Source: an uncultured Clostridia bacterium (GTDB lineage: Bacteria; Bacillota; Clostridia; Christensenellales; Borkfalkiaceae). From it: a DNA stretch of 64,000 nt. Below the pieces are notes generated by a model. The model saw only the letters and a program-made list of their open reading frames with translations, was not told the DNA's origin and did no database searches. The translations under genes and the position numbers were made by a program. This document shows positions 18,215-26,930 of this stretch, piece by piece (the first letter of the stretch is position 1; each line of letters starts with the position of its first letter). The stretch is taken from contig CAUHGY010000001.1 in assembly GCA_959605945.1 (NCBI GenBank), forward strand, positions 4,998 to 68,997, given 5' to 3'.

Positions 18215-18748
18215 ATGAGAAGCAAGATTATTGCGATTTCAGCTATTTCCGCGGGATTTATTGCCTTATCGCTTACATTAGGCGCTTATTTTTCCGTACT
18301 TGACCTTGCATCCGTGGTGCTTGCTTCTGTTTTTGTCATTCTTCCGCTTTACTATAAGTCCTACGCAGGATGCTTTCTTTGTTATCTTGCCGGAGGTGTG
18401 ATCGCTTTTCTGTTTAGCGGATTTAATATTATGTCGATTGTTTTTCCTTCGTATTTTGCATTTTTCGGTATTTTTCCTATTATAAAATGTATTATGCGCG
18501 AAAAAAAATTCAATAAATATATCGGCATGCTTATAGGTCTGGTGTGGTGTGTGGCGGTTTGTTTTGGAATTTATTTTTACTATTCGGAAATTATGGGACA
18601 GCCGTTTAACGATTTACCTGATTGGATAACGAATAATATATTATATTTTGTGGCGTTGCTCGGGATAATTTTTTATTTTGTTTTCGACAGATTTATCGTT
18701 GTGGGAAAAATGCTGGCAGACAGATTTTTAGGAAAAATTTTAAAGTAG
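18215..18748 (+). CDS. Integral membrane protein, function unknown
   Basis: A 177-residue hydrophobic protein with about five or six predicted membrane segments (near 5-25, 30-50, 55-90, 105-125 and 140-160). The start codon directly follows the stop of the J-like gene, so translation is probably coupled. No family recognised with certainty; compact multi-span topology resembles small substrate-binding membrane subunits, but that is a weak impression only. Confidence 0.65.
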   Translation: MRSKIIAISAISAGFIALSLTLGAYFSVLDLASVVLASVFVILPLYYKSYAGCFLCYLAGGVIAFLFSGFNIMSIVFPSYFAFFGIFPIIKCIMREKKFNKYIGMLIGLVWCVAVCFGIYFYYSEIMGQPFNDLPDWITNNILYFVALLGIIFYFVFDRFIVVGKMLADRFLGKILK

Positions 18749-18760
18749 AGCAGACGACCA

Positions 18761-20161
18761 ATGAATAAAAACGAAATATATACGGCATTTGTTTCCGCAA
18801 CGGGAATGAACGGAGAAGGCATTATAAAGCAGGACGGCACGGCGGTGTTTGTGCCGTTTGCAATGACCGGCGAAAAAATTAAGTATAAAGTTCTCAAAGT
18901 AGCGTCGAAAGCCGCATACGGTAAAATTGTGGAAGTTATTGCGCCCGCTGAAGAGAGAGTGCGGCCAAAATGCAAAGTTTTCGGCAAATGCGGCGGATGC
19001 AGACTGCAGCATGTATCTTATTCTTATCAGCTTAAAATGAAGGAGGACATAGTCCGTCTTTGTTTTAAGAAAATCGCAGGGCTTGACGTTTCCGTCAGGC
19101 ATGCGGTCAGAAGTCCTAAAGAATACGGTTACAGAAATAAATTGCAACTGCCCGTACAAAACACCGAATCGGGTACCCAGATAGGCTTTTATGCGGAAAA
19201 TTCTCATAGGATAGTACCGGTTGATTCATGCCCGATCAATCCCGAATGGACGGAAAGTATAATTTCTTCATTCAAAAAATATATCGGCGAATTTAATATA
19301 AAGGGGTACGATAGTTTAGGAAAGTGGGATTTAAGAGAGATTACCGCCAAGGAAATAAGCGGGAAACTCATCATAACCGCTGTTGTTTCAGATGAAAATA
19401 TAAAGGGAATCGATAGGCTTGTTGAAATATTGAAACAAATGCTGAAATGCGAGTTTTCGCTTTTCCTTAACATAAACAATTCTTCTTCCAACGTAATATA
19501 CGGCGATAAATTTATTTTGAAGTATGGACAGCCCTATTATTCTGCGGAGTGGAAAGGCATAAAACATAATGTTGGCGTTTTAAGCTTTATGCAGGTTAAT
19601 TCCGAAGTTGCGGCAAAATTATATACGTGTGTAAAAGAACTTGTTGCCGCTGACGACAAAACCGTAGTAATAGATGCTTACAGCGGGGCAGGGCTTTTGA
19701 CGGCGTATTTGGCAAAGGATGCAAAAAAAGTCGTCGGCATTGAGATTGTGAAAGAGGCTGTCGATTGCGCCGACCGGGTAATGTCAGATAACGGATTGCA
19801 GGGAAAAGTAAGTAATTATCTTGGAAAATGCGAGGATATTCTGCCAGACATAATAAAACATGAAAAGAGCTGCGGACAAAAGGTATGCGTAGTTCTTGAT
19901 CCTCCGAGAAAAGGTTGCGATCAAAAGGTTATAAAAACTTTATCCGACAGCGAAGTAGATAAAATTATATACATATCCTGTAAACCGTCTACGTTGGCGA
20001 GAGATATCGGACTTCTTACGGGTTCTCTTTATATTGATGGCGGCGAAATCAGAAGAGTTCATGACCCGGAATATAAATATAAAATAACTTATGCAGGAGT
20101 ATTCGATATGTTCCCTCAGACTAAACATGTCGAAACGGTTGTCTGTCTTGAGAGGAAATAA
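18761..20161 (+). CDS. rlmD: 23S rRNA (uracil-C5)-methyltransferase, RlmD/RlmCD family
   Basis: A TrmA/RumA-type SAM-dependent uracil-5 methyltransferase of 466 residues. An N-terminal TRAM domain (about 1-60) precedes the [4Fe-4S] ligands in CKVFGKCGGCRLQH, followed by the central domain, the SAM-binding DAYSGAGLLTAYLA, and the catalytic region VLDPPRKGCD plus YISCKPSTLARD, holding the nucleophilic Cys. In Firmicutes such proteins modify U747 and/or U1939 of 23S rRNA; which one cannot be read from sequence. Confidence 0.9.
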   Translation: MNKNEIYTAFVSATGMNGEGIIKQDGTAVFVPFAMTGEKIKYKVLKVASKAAYGKIVEVIAPAEERVRPKCKVFGKCGGCRLQHVSYSYQLKMKEDIVRLCFKKIAGLDVSVRHAVRSPKEYGYRNKLQLPVQNTESGTQIGFYAENSHRIVPVDSCPINPEWTESIISSFKKYIGEFNIKGYDSLGKWDLREITAKEISGKLIITAVVSDENIKGIDRLVEILKQMLKCEFSLFLNINNSSSNVIYGDKFILKYGQPYYSAEWKGIKHNVGVLSFMQVNSEVAAKLYTCVKELVAADDKTVVIDAYSGAGLLTAYLAKDAKKVVGIEIVKEAVDCADRVMSDNGLQGKVSNYLGKCEDILPDIIKHEKSCGQKVCVVLDPPRKGCDQKVIKTLSDSEVDKIIYISCKPSTLARDIGLLTGSLYIDGGEIRRVHDPEYKYKITYAGVFDMFPQTKHVETVVCLERK

Positions 20162-20167
20162 AGCAAG

Positions 20168-20584
20168 ATGTCGGAAGAAAAATCAATAGATAAATCAATT
20201 CCGCATTCTACGGAAGAGTTATATGATCTGTTAATACATAACAGTGATATGGCGGGAAAAATTGAATTTGTTGATGACGGAATTTTTTGGAATTTTAAAG
20301 ATTTTTGGATTTATGCCTTTTTAGATTGCAATGAAGGATATATATCGGTCAACAGGAAGAAAAAACATTGGTGGGAGTCTGAACAGTTATTGCATTGGCA
20401 TCCTATGAAAGACGAGATTTACAAAGATCTAAGTGATATCGGAAATAAAAACAACGTGCTTGTTATACGTAACGGATATTTATTTGCCGATATTTTTTAT
20501 CTTGGAAATGTATCCGGCTATAAATATCTGCCGTCTAAAAAATGGCATTGGGGTAAATTGTATTACTTAAAACCGCAAGATTAA
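20168..20584 (+). CDS. Hypothetical protein, Trp- and Tyr-rich
   Basis: A 138-residue soluble-looking protein with many aromatic residues (for example FWNFKDFWIY near 38-47, KKHWWESEQLLHWH near 66-79 and KWHWGKLYY near the end). No family recognised. It starts six bases after rlmD with a weak AAGCAAG site, so it may be co-transcribed. Codon use looks like the neighbours, and the frame is not a shadow of another gene. Confidence 0.55.
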   Translation: MSEEKSIDKSIPHSTEELYDLLIHNSDMAGKIEFVDDGIFWNFKDFWIYAFLDCNEGYISVNRKKKHWWESEQLLHWHPMKDEIYKDLSDIGNKNNVLVIRNGYLFADIFYLGNVSGYKYLPSKKWHWGKLYYLKPQD

Positions 20585-20682
20585 AGTGAATTTTATTTTT
20601 TGAAAAGAATATTCAGGGACTTATTTAATGGAATAAAATGTCATTAATCGGTTTTTTAAATATACTATAAATCAGGTAAAAT

Positions 20683-21267
20683 ATGAGTAAACAGCAAGCT
20701 TTTTTAGAAATTTACGATAAATATATCTTGCGTGACGGAGCTGAAAATCTGAGAAACTATCTTCTCAGATCGGATTTTTTTGTTGCTCCGGCAAGCAGTA
20801 AATATCATTGTGCCTATGAGGGCGGCTTATGCGAACACAGTGTAAACACTTATCTTCGTTTATTGGATAACATAACAAGGCAGTATGGCAATGATTGGGA
20901 GAGCGTTTGTCCGCATGAAACGGTAGCCATAAGTGCGCTTTTGCACGATATATGTAAAGTGAATTACTATAAAACAGATTACCGTAACGTAAAAGAAAAC
21001 GGAGAATGGGTGAAAAGACCTTATTATGCGGTCGAAGAAGATTTGCCTTACGGGCACGGAGAGAAATCTGTTTACATAATTCAGAGTTTCATGAACCTTA
21101 CTCGCGAAGAAGCAGTTGCCATTAATTGGCACATGGGCGGGTTTGACGCGCGCGTCAAGGGCGGAGACGGATCTATAAGTCAGGCTTTTTGTAAGTTTCC
21201 GCTTGCGGTTTTGCTTCATGTGAGCGACCTTCAGGCAACTTATATTGATGAAAAACGCGGGGTGTAA
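20683..21267 (+). CDS. HD-domain phosphohydrolase
   Basis: A 194-residue protein with an HD-type metal site: GGLCEHSVNT (His near 52), ALLHDICK (His-Asp near 87-88), and later GHGEKS and WHMGGFD, with a final Asp in LHVSDLQATY. This matches metal-dependent phosphohydrolases acting on nucleotides or nucleic acids; substrate unknown. A weak AGGT site precedes ATG. The C-terminus ends soon after the last HD motif, and an unusually long gene-free stretch follows. Confidence 0.75.
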   Translation: MSKQQAFLEIYDKYILRDGAENLRNYLLRSDFFVAPASSKYHCAYEGGLCEHSVNTYLRLLDNITRQYGNDWESVCPHETVAISALLHDICKVNYYKTDYRNVKENGEWVKRPYYAVEEDLPYGHGEKSVYIIQSFMNLTREEAVAINWHMGGFDARVKGGDGSISQAFCKFPLAVLLHVSDLQATYIDEKRGV

Positions 21268-22017
21268 CTTAACAGGAGAACTTAGTTTATAAGGTTCGCC
21301 GCTTCGACTGAGTTTCTGTCGGCCATAAAAACCATAGACAATAATTTTAGTAAGTAAAATCGTATTTTATGTCTGTGTCGCAGACGGCATTTAAAGCGTA
21401 ATTATGGGGGATATAAGTATTTTCACGGTACGGCATAATCCTTTCTCTGTAACTATTTTAACGGAGTGCGGACTTACGAGAAAGTTTTAATGAATATTAT
21501 AAAATCAGAAATTCCGTGTTAGATATATTTTGTCGCTAAATATTTTTTAGATATTTTTTTTATAAAGAATAGCCGGACATGAGCAAAATTCGGCAAAGAT
21601 TAAAATAAAATTTCCGCAGCGCTTTTTTGCAGCGTCTCGGAGAATTGTTTGCTTCGCTTACGTTTGCCGTCAATGATGCTTGTATGCGTTTTGATGCCAG
21701 AATAAACGAGAAAGCCGCGGAGGATTGCGTGTGAGATTATATCGTTTTATAGATAAAAAGGCGCGCAATCGATTTGAAATGAATTAAAATTTTCGTCATA
21801 TTTCCGACCGCCGATAACGGTTAAAGCTTATTAAAACATGCTTTGTACGGAACGGCGGCATAAGTTTATAAACCTGTTTATGCAGCTCTTTAATCAATTT
21901 GCCGTTAAACGACTGTTACGAGAAATAAATTTAATTGAAATAAGTATATAATTTAAACCGTTTTGAATAGCAGGTTTATTTTTTTAAGTTTTTCAAAGAT
22001 GTTTTTTGCTGATTTCG
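21268..22017. other. Gene-free stretch of about 0.75 kb
   Basis: No gene, RNA gene or riboswitch is recognised here. Two short stop-to-stop stretches have protein-like composition: 21609-21731 (+, includes QRLGELFASLTFAVNDA) and 21799-21915 (-, includes KLIKELHKQVYKLMPPF), but neither has a start or ribosome site, so they could be decayed gene fragments or chance. The 10-mer AATAAACGAG at 21701 followed by GCCGC recurs in two other intergenic regions. The base composition is like the rest of the window. Confidence 0.4.
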
Positions 22018-22046
22018 TTGACAACGGTATTTATTGAGTTTACAAT
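22018..22046 (+). promoter_or_regulatory. Promoter of the MFS-kinase operon
   Basis: TTGACA (22018-22023), 17-base spacer, TACAAT (22041-22046), about 50 bases before the MFS start. The isolated strong promoter suggests independent regulation; no operator palindrome was found. Confidence 0.75.
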
Positions 22047-22098
22047 ATATAAAGTCTGAAATTAAAATTTTTAAAGTATACGAAACGGAGTGTGTGCT

Positions 22099-23388
22099 AT
22101 GGATGGGAAATTGAGAAAAAATTGCAATATGTTTTTGGCAGCATGCTGGTTCACGTACTTTATATCAATAGCCGTCAAGATTACGTATTCGGCAGAAATG
22201 GTTGTAATAATCGAGTTTTTTTCCAGCACCAAAGCGCAGGTAAGTTTAGGACTCACAATCTATTATATTATTTATGCGGCGGCGCAGGCGGTGCTTGCAG
22301 CAATAGTCAAAAAGTTGAATTTAAGGCTTTACCTTACAGTAACCCTTTCTTTATCGGCATTATTATTTGCTCTTGTAGTATTTGTACAGGTTCTCTGGCA
22401 GTTGTGGCTTATTATGGCTGTTAACGGTATTCTGCAAGCAGGAATCTGGGTCGGATGTCTGTATCTTTTCGGCAAATATATGCCGGACGAATTTTCCGGC
22501 AACATTACAAAAACGATGGGCATGGGAATGGCTTTCGGTACCGCGGCAGGCTACGGAGCTTCAGCGCTTTTTTCAGCGATTTTATCATGGCAATATACAT
22601 TCTTATTTTTTGCGGTGTTGACAATAGCGGGGCTGATTTGGTTTTTATTTGCGGAAAAAAGTATTCGTAAGTTATATATTGAAAAAGGTGTTGCGACGGA
22701 GCGGGAAACCGTGCCTGCGGGCGATGAGCCGGATAGTCCCGCAGCAGAAAACCTGACGGTAAAAGGAAAAACTAAGAATAATTTCCTTTTCTTTACATAT
22801 CTGATATTTGTCATGTTTTTAATTTCTGCCGTCTATTTTGCGCTTTCAAATTGGTTGCCGTCGCTTTTTTTCGATATTTACGGCGTGGACAGTTCATATT
22901 CGATGCTTATTTCGGTATTGATACCGATATGTATGATGTTCGGTCCGTTTTTAACCAGTTATTCTTGCGCCAGGCACGAAAACTATTTTGCAGTGACCAT
23001 GTTTTATTTGCTGGCAGTGATGATTTGTCCTATAATACTTATTTTTTTCTATGATGCAAACATAATATTGGCATTGGGGCTCTCATTGATATTTCTTGTT
23101 GTCGCGAATGGACTGCGAAGCGTTTTTTCGACTTTTTTGCCGTTGAAACTAAAACATAAAATCAATTCCGGCACATCGGCAGCAATGATCAATGTTTCAG
23201 CATCTGCAGCTGCATCTCTGATGCCGTTTATAAGCGGCTTGATTCTGGATAATTTCGGGTGGCAGGCAAATTATATTGTGATAACTTTGTTATGCGCCGT
23301 CTGCGTTGCCGCATTAGTTCCGTTTGCATTGAAAAGAAAGCGAGCGATAAAAAATAAAAAAACACCTTTTGCCGGGAGACAACAATGA
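22099..23388 (+). CDS. MFS transporter
   Basis: A 429-residue major facilitator with about 12 hydrophobic segments in two halves separated by a charged loop (about 190-225). It begins MDGKLRKNCNMFLAACWFTYF; ATG 22099 is chosen over the in-frame GTG at 22090 because ACGGAG then lies 8 bases upstream. Its last four bases overlap the start of an FGGY kinase, so transporter and kinase are translationally coupled and probably handle the same small sugar, polyol or sugar derivative. The substrate cannot be deduced. Confidence 0.85.
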   Translation: MDGKLRKNCNMFLAACWFTYFISIAVKITYSAEMVVIIEFFSSTKAQVSLGLTIYYIIYAAAQAVLAAIVKKLNLRLYLTVTLSLSALLFALVVFVQVLWQLWLIMAVNGILQAGIWVGCLYLFGKYMPDEFSGNITKTMGMGMAFGTAAGYGASALFSAILSWQYTFLFFAVLTIAGLIWFLFAEKSIRKLYIEKGVATERETVPAGDEPDSPAAENLTVKGKTKNNFLFFTYLIFVMFLISAVYFALSNWLPSLFFDIYGVDSSYSMLISVLIPICMMFGPFLTSYSCARHENYFAVTMFYLLAVMICPIILIFFYDANIILALGLSLIFLVVANGLRSVFSTFLPLKLKHKINSGTSAAMINVSASAAASLMPFISGLILDNFGWQANYIVITLLCAVCVAALVPFALKRKRAIKNKKTPFAGRQQ

Positions 23389-24812
23389 AACATTTACTTG
23401 GAATCGATATAGGAACTACATCGCTTAAGGGCTGTGTTTTTGATGAAAAAGGAAACGAATTATGCTCGGTTACAAAAGCATATTCGCTAATAACCGAAGG
23501 CAATTTCGTGGAGTTTCCTGCGGAGCGTTATTATGAACTGTTTTTAGAGGCATTTGAAGAACTGTCGCAAAAAACCGTTATAGACGCTTTTGCAATAGAC
23601 ACTCAGGGAGAAACTATAGTTTTTCTTGATAAAACCGGCAAGCCGCTGATGAATGCCGTCGTATGGCTGGATAATCGCGCTCAGAAACAGGCTGAAAAAA
23701 TTCAGGAACATTTCGGTTTGCAAAAAGTTTATGAAATAACGGGGCAGACGGAAGTTTCCGCAGGATATCCTGCTCCCAAAATAATGTGGCTGAAAGAAAA
23801 CAGACCGGAACTTTTTGCAAAAACAGACAGGATAGTTCTTCTTGAGGATTATCTTCTTTACAGAATAACCGGTAAATTTGTTTGTGACAGAGCGCTTTAT
23901 TCATCATCTTTGTGCATTGACGTAAACACAGGCGATTATTGGCAGGATATGCTTGAATTTATCGGTATATCCGAAAAGAATCTTCCGGAGCTTAAAGAAA
24001 GCGGTGTGGCCGTGGGAAAATTTAAAGGAGCAATTGTTTCTACCGGCACGCTTGACCAGATTGCCGGATTTATCGGCGCCGGAATCATACGAGAAGGAAT
24101 GATAAGCGAAATGACCGGTACGGCGCTTGCCGTATGTGCGCTTTCGAATAAGGTTCCCGCATATTTTGACGGAATAAAAGTTCCTGCCCACTATGTAGCA
24201 AAAGGAAAGTTCTGCCTGCTGATGTGGGCGCCTACTGCCGGTATGGCGATGGAGTGGTATAAAAGTAATTTTTGTCCGGAAATAAGTTTTAAAGAAATAG
24301 ACAGTAGCGCCGAAAAAATACCGTTCGGCAGCGAAGGACTTATTTTTGCGCCAAATTTATGCGGAAGCGTAATGCCGGAAAAAGATAACGGGCAAAAGGG
24401 CGGCTTTTACGGCATAGAACTGAAACACACCCGCGCACATTTTGCAAGGGCGATAATGGAATCGGTGGCCTGTCTTTTAAAACAGTTTTTAAATGGACTC
24501 GATATTCCCGTGGATGAAATAATATCTATCGGAGGCGGAGCAAAGAGCAAAGTGTGGGGACAGATCAAAGCCGATGTTACGGGTAAAAAAATTATGACGC
24601 TGAAAAATAAAGAAACGGCATGTTTGGGGGCGGCTATTCTGGCAGGAGTAGGAGCGGGCGTTTACAAAGACGTTGAAAATGCGGTTAAAAACGCGGTGGA
24701 AATTGCAAGCGTTACGGAACCGAAAACGGACGGAAAAGACGCCGATACGCTTTTTGAAAAATTTTCGGCTTTTTGCACAATGATTTTAGAAAGAGATAAA
24801 TCTATTCTTTAA
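23385..24812 (+). CDS. FGGY-family carbohydrate kinase (xylulokinase-like)
   Basis: A 475-residue sugar kinase of the ASKHA fold. It has the phosphate-1 segment LGIDIGTTSLKG (about 4-15), AIDTQGET and WLDNRAQ (about 70-100) as in xylulokinase/gluconokinase relatives, and a C-terminal ATP-binding part with SIGGGAKSKVWGQIKADVTG followed by ETACLGAAILAG. It phosphorylates a sugar or polyol using ATP; the exact substrate is unknown. ATGA overlap with the MFS gene. The T-box leader of the next operon begins about 90 bases after it. Confidence 0.85.
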   Translation: MKHLLGIDIGTTSLKGCVFDEKGNELCSVTKAYSLITEGNFVEFPAERYYELFLEAFEELSQKTVIDAFAIDTQGETIVFLDKTGKPLMNAVVWLDNRAQKQAEKIQEHFGLQKVYEITGQTEVSAGYPAPKIMWLKENRPELFAKTDRIVLLEDYLLYRITGKFVCDRALYSSSLCIDVNTGDYWQDMLEFIGISEKNLPELKESGVAVGKFKGAIVSTGTLDQIAGFIGAGIIREGMISEMTGTALAVCALSNKVPAYFDGIKVPAHYVAKGKFCLLMWAPTAGMAMEWYKSNFCPEISFKEIDSSAEKIPFGSEGLIFAPNLCGSVMPEKDNGQKGGFYGIELKHTRAHFARAIMESVACLLKQFLNGLDIPVDEIISIGGGAKSKVWGQIKADVTGKKIMTLKNKETACLGAAILAGVGAGVYKDVENAVKNAVEIASVTEPKTDGKDADTLFEKFSAFCTMILERDKSIL

Positions 24813-24867
24813 CTAGCGGAGATCTGCCGCAAACATACAAAAAATTTTATAAAACGTTTTAATTTTA

Positions 24868-24896
24868 TTGACATTGAAAAATTAAAATGATAAAAT
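24868..24896 (+). promoter_or_regulatory. Promoter of the first T-box operon
   Basis: TTGACA (24868-24873), 17-base spacer, TAAAAT (24891-24896); transcription would begin just before Stem I of the T-box leader. Confidence 0.8.
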
Positions 24897-24902
24897 ATGA
24901 CA

Positions 24903-25163
24903 AAATAAAAACGATGACGAAGAGTACCCGTTCTAAAAATTTTTCAGAGAGACGGCGGCGGGTGAAAGCCGTTAAAATGTTTGTTCGGGTTTGTAGCTTC
25001 CGAGTTGGGAGAAAGAAAGCTTTCTGCGAGTAGAATTTCCCCGTGCTGACGCGTTAAGTCATAAGGATTGATAGATCCTGAGAGGCAGATTTATCTGCAA
25101 TTTGAGTGGTACCGCGGATATTTATTATCCGTCTCAAAGTTATTTTTGAGACGGATTTTTTTA
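24903..25163 (+). promoter_or_regulatory. T-box riboswitch 1, specifier read as GUA (valine)
   Basis: All parts of a tRNA-sensing T-box leader are present: a GATGA kink-turn start and AGTA motif (near 24913-24925), the CAGAGAG and GGTGAAAGCC distal Stem I elements, the T-box GAGTGGTACCGCGG (25104-25117), and a terminator (25128-25162). In Stem I, GAAG/CTTC below and CCCG/CGGG above enclose a specifier loop TTTGTAG; by alignment with the second T-box in this window and the rule that a purine follows the codon, the specifier is GUA (24993-24995), valine. TTT (Phe) or TGT (Cys) are less likely alternatives. Uncharged tRNA would stabilise the antiterminator and switch on the downstream acyl-CoA synthetase. 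Confidence 0.9.
25128..25162 (+). terminator. Regulated terminator of T-box 1
   Basis: An 11-bp stem TCCGTCTCAAA/TTTGAGACGGA (25128-25138 with 25145-25155) followed by seven T. The AGGAGG ribosome site and ATG of the next gene lie directly downstream. Confidence 0.9.
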
Positions 25164-25181
25164 TCCGTCGAGGAGGTATAA

Positions 25182-26915
25182 ATGCAAAATATTGCCCGCA
25201 ACAAAGCAGAAAATCTCAGTTTTTCAAAAATTCTTACTGACAAAAAGAATATGCTCTGCGATAATTTTTATGACAATCAACATAATTGGGTTTACGATAA
25301 ATTTATAGACGCCGAAGTCGATCAAAACGGAACTCCCGTATCGGTGACTTTTAAAAATGAAGATAAGTTTAATTTTGCATTTGACATAGTCGATGAACTT
25401 GCAGACCGTTATCCGGATAAACCGGCGCTTCTGCACGTTACCGAAGACGGCGTTGAAACCAGATTTTCATTCCGGGATATGAAGGAACTTTCAGCCCGAG
25501 CTGCGAATTATTTCAAAGCGATCGGGATAAAAAAAGGCGACAGAGTAATGTTGGTTCTCGGAAGGCGTTATCAGTTCTGGTACGCGATGTTGGGCCTTCA
25601 TAAAATCGGGGCGATAGCGCTTCCTGCAATGTGCCAGCTTTTAGAGCATGATTTCGAGTACAGATTTAATTCGGCGGGAGTGTGTGCCGTTATATGTACC
25701 GACGGCGGTGACGTCGCCCTTCACGCTGAACGCGCTGCCGAAAATTGTCCGTGCGTAAAATATAAGTTTATAGTAGGGGCCGAACGAGACGGCTGGCGCA
25801 GCTTTGACAGCGAAATTTTTAAATATTCGCCTGTTTATGAAAGATCGGAAAATTCGCCTTGCGGGAAAGACATAATGCTGATGTTTTTCACTTCCGGTAC
25901 AACCGGCTATCCTAAAATAGCTGCACACAATTACAAATATGCACTCGGGCATTTCCACACTGCCAAATACTGGCATTGCGTGCAGCGTGACGGTCTTCAC
26001 TTCACTATTTCCGACACCGGTTGGGCAAAAGCCATGTGGGGGAAATTCTACGGTCAATGGATATGCGAATCTGCAATTTTTGTATATGATTTCGATAGAT
26101 TCAATGCGGCAGATATCCTTTCGTTGTTTGCAAAATATAAGATAACCACTTTTTGTGCGCCGCCGACGATGTTGAGAATGATGGTTAAAGAAAATCTCGG
26201 AAAATACGATTTATCATCCGTAAAACATATGTCGACAGCGGGAGAAGCTCTGAACCCCGAAGTTTACCGCAAGTTTGAAAGTGCAACCGGACTGAAGATT
26301 ATGGAAGGATTCGGTCAGACCGAAACGACGATGGTTATAGGCAATATGGCAGGGGCGCCGCACAAGATAGGATCTATGGGCAAACCGGCGCCGATTTATA
26401 AAGTAGAACTTTTGAATTCCGACGGCAAAAAGGTTGCAGACGGAGAAGCCGGCGAAATAGTTATCAACGTCAAAAACGGTGCTCCGTGCGGATTGTTTTG
26501 CGGATATTATAACGATAAGGAAAAAACAGACGAAGTATGGCATAACGGTTATTACCATACAGGCGACATGGCATGGAAAGACGAAAGCGGATTTTACTGG
26601 TATGTCGGCAGAGCGGATGACGTCATAAAATCGTCGGGCTACAGAATAGGTCCTTTTGAAATTGAGAGCGTGATAATGGAATTGCCCTACGTTCTTGAAT
26701 GCGGAGTATCGCCTTACCCCGATGAAGTGCGCGGACAGATAGTAAAGGCCAGTGTCGTTTTGACTGCAGGTACAGAGCCTACCGACCAATTGAAAAAAGA
26801 AATTCAAAACTATGTCAAGACGCACACGGCGCCTTATAAATATCCGAGAATAGTGGAGTTTAAAAAAGAACTGCCTAAAACGGTAAGTGGGAAAATACAG
26901 AGAAGCAAACTTTAA
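25182..26915 (+). CDS. AMP-forming acyl-CoA synthetase (medium/short-chain, MACS-like)
   Basis: It activates a carboxylic acid to its CoA thioester via an acyl-adenylate. The 577 residues contain the adenylation core motifs FFTSGTTGYPK (about 235-245), ISDTGWAKAMWGK, GFGQTETT, YHTGD, and the C-terminal PKTVSGKIQRSK with the catalytic lysine. The overall pattern matches the acetyl/medium-chain acyl-CoA synthetase group rather than phenylacetate ligase. ATG has a perfect AGGAGGT site. It is placed under a valine-type T-box, which suggests the product serves amino acid synthesis, for example isobutyryl-CoA for valine. A close paralogue lies at 36918. The natural acid is not known. Confidence 0.88.
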   Translation: MQNIARNKAENLSFSKILTDKKNMLCDNFYDNQHNWVYDKFIDAEVDQNGTPVSVTFKNEDKFNFAFDIVDELADRYPDKPALLHVTEDGVETRFSFRDMKELSARAANYFKAIGIKKGDRVMLVLGRRYQFWYAMLGLHKIGAIALPAMCQLLEHDFEYRFNSAGVCAVICTDGGDVALHAERAAENCPCVKYKFIVGAERDGWRSFDSEIFKYSPVYERSENSPCGKDIMLMFFTSGTTGYPKIAAHNYKYALGHFHTAKYWHCVQRDGLHFTISDTGWAKAMWGKFYGQWICESAIFVYDFDRFNAADILSLFAKYKITTFCAPPTMLRMMVKENLGKYDLSSVKHMSTAGEALNPEVYRKFESATGLKIMEGFGQTETTMVIGNMAGAPHKIGSMGKPAPIYKVELLNSDGKKVADGEAGEIVINVKNGAPCGLFCGYYNDKEKTDEVWHNGYYHTGDMAWKDESGFYWYVGRADDVIKSSGYRIGPFEIESVIMELPYVLECGVSPYPDEVRGQIVKASVVLTAGTEPTDQLKKEIQNYVKTHTAPYKYPRIVEFKKELPKTVSGKIQRSKL

Positions 26916-26930
26916 TCAGGAGTGGTTTTT

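Noticed and set aside
21609..21731. Open stretch of 41 codons in the gene-free region as a gene
   Set aside because: No start codon near its beginning, no ribosome site, and this length is expected by chance.
22537..22552. GGTACCGCGGCAGG, resembling a third T-box motif
   Set aside because: It lies inside the MFS transporter coding frame (Gly-Thr-Ala-Ala) with no Stem I elements or terminator around it.
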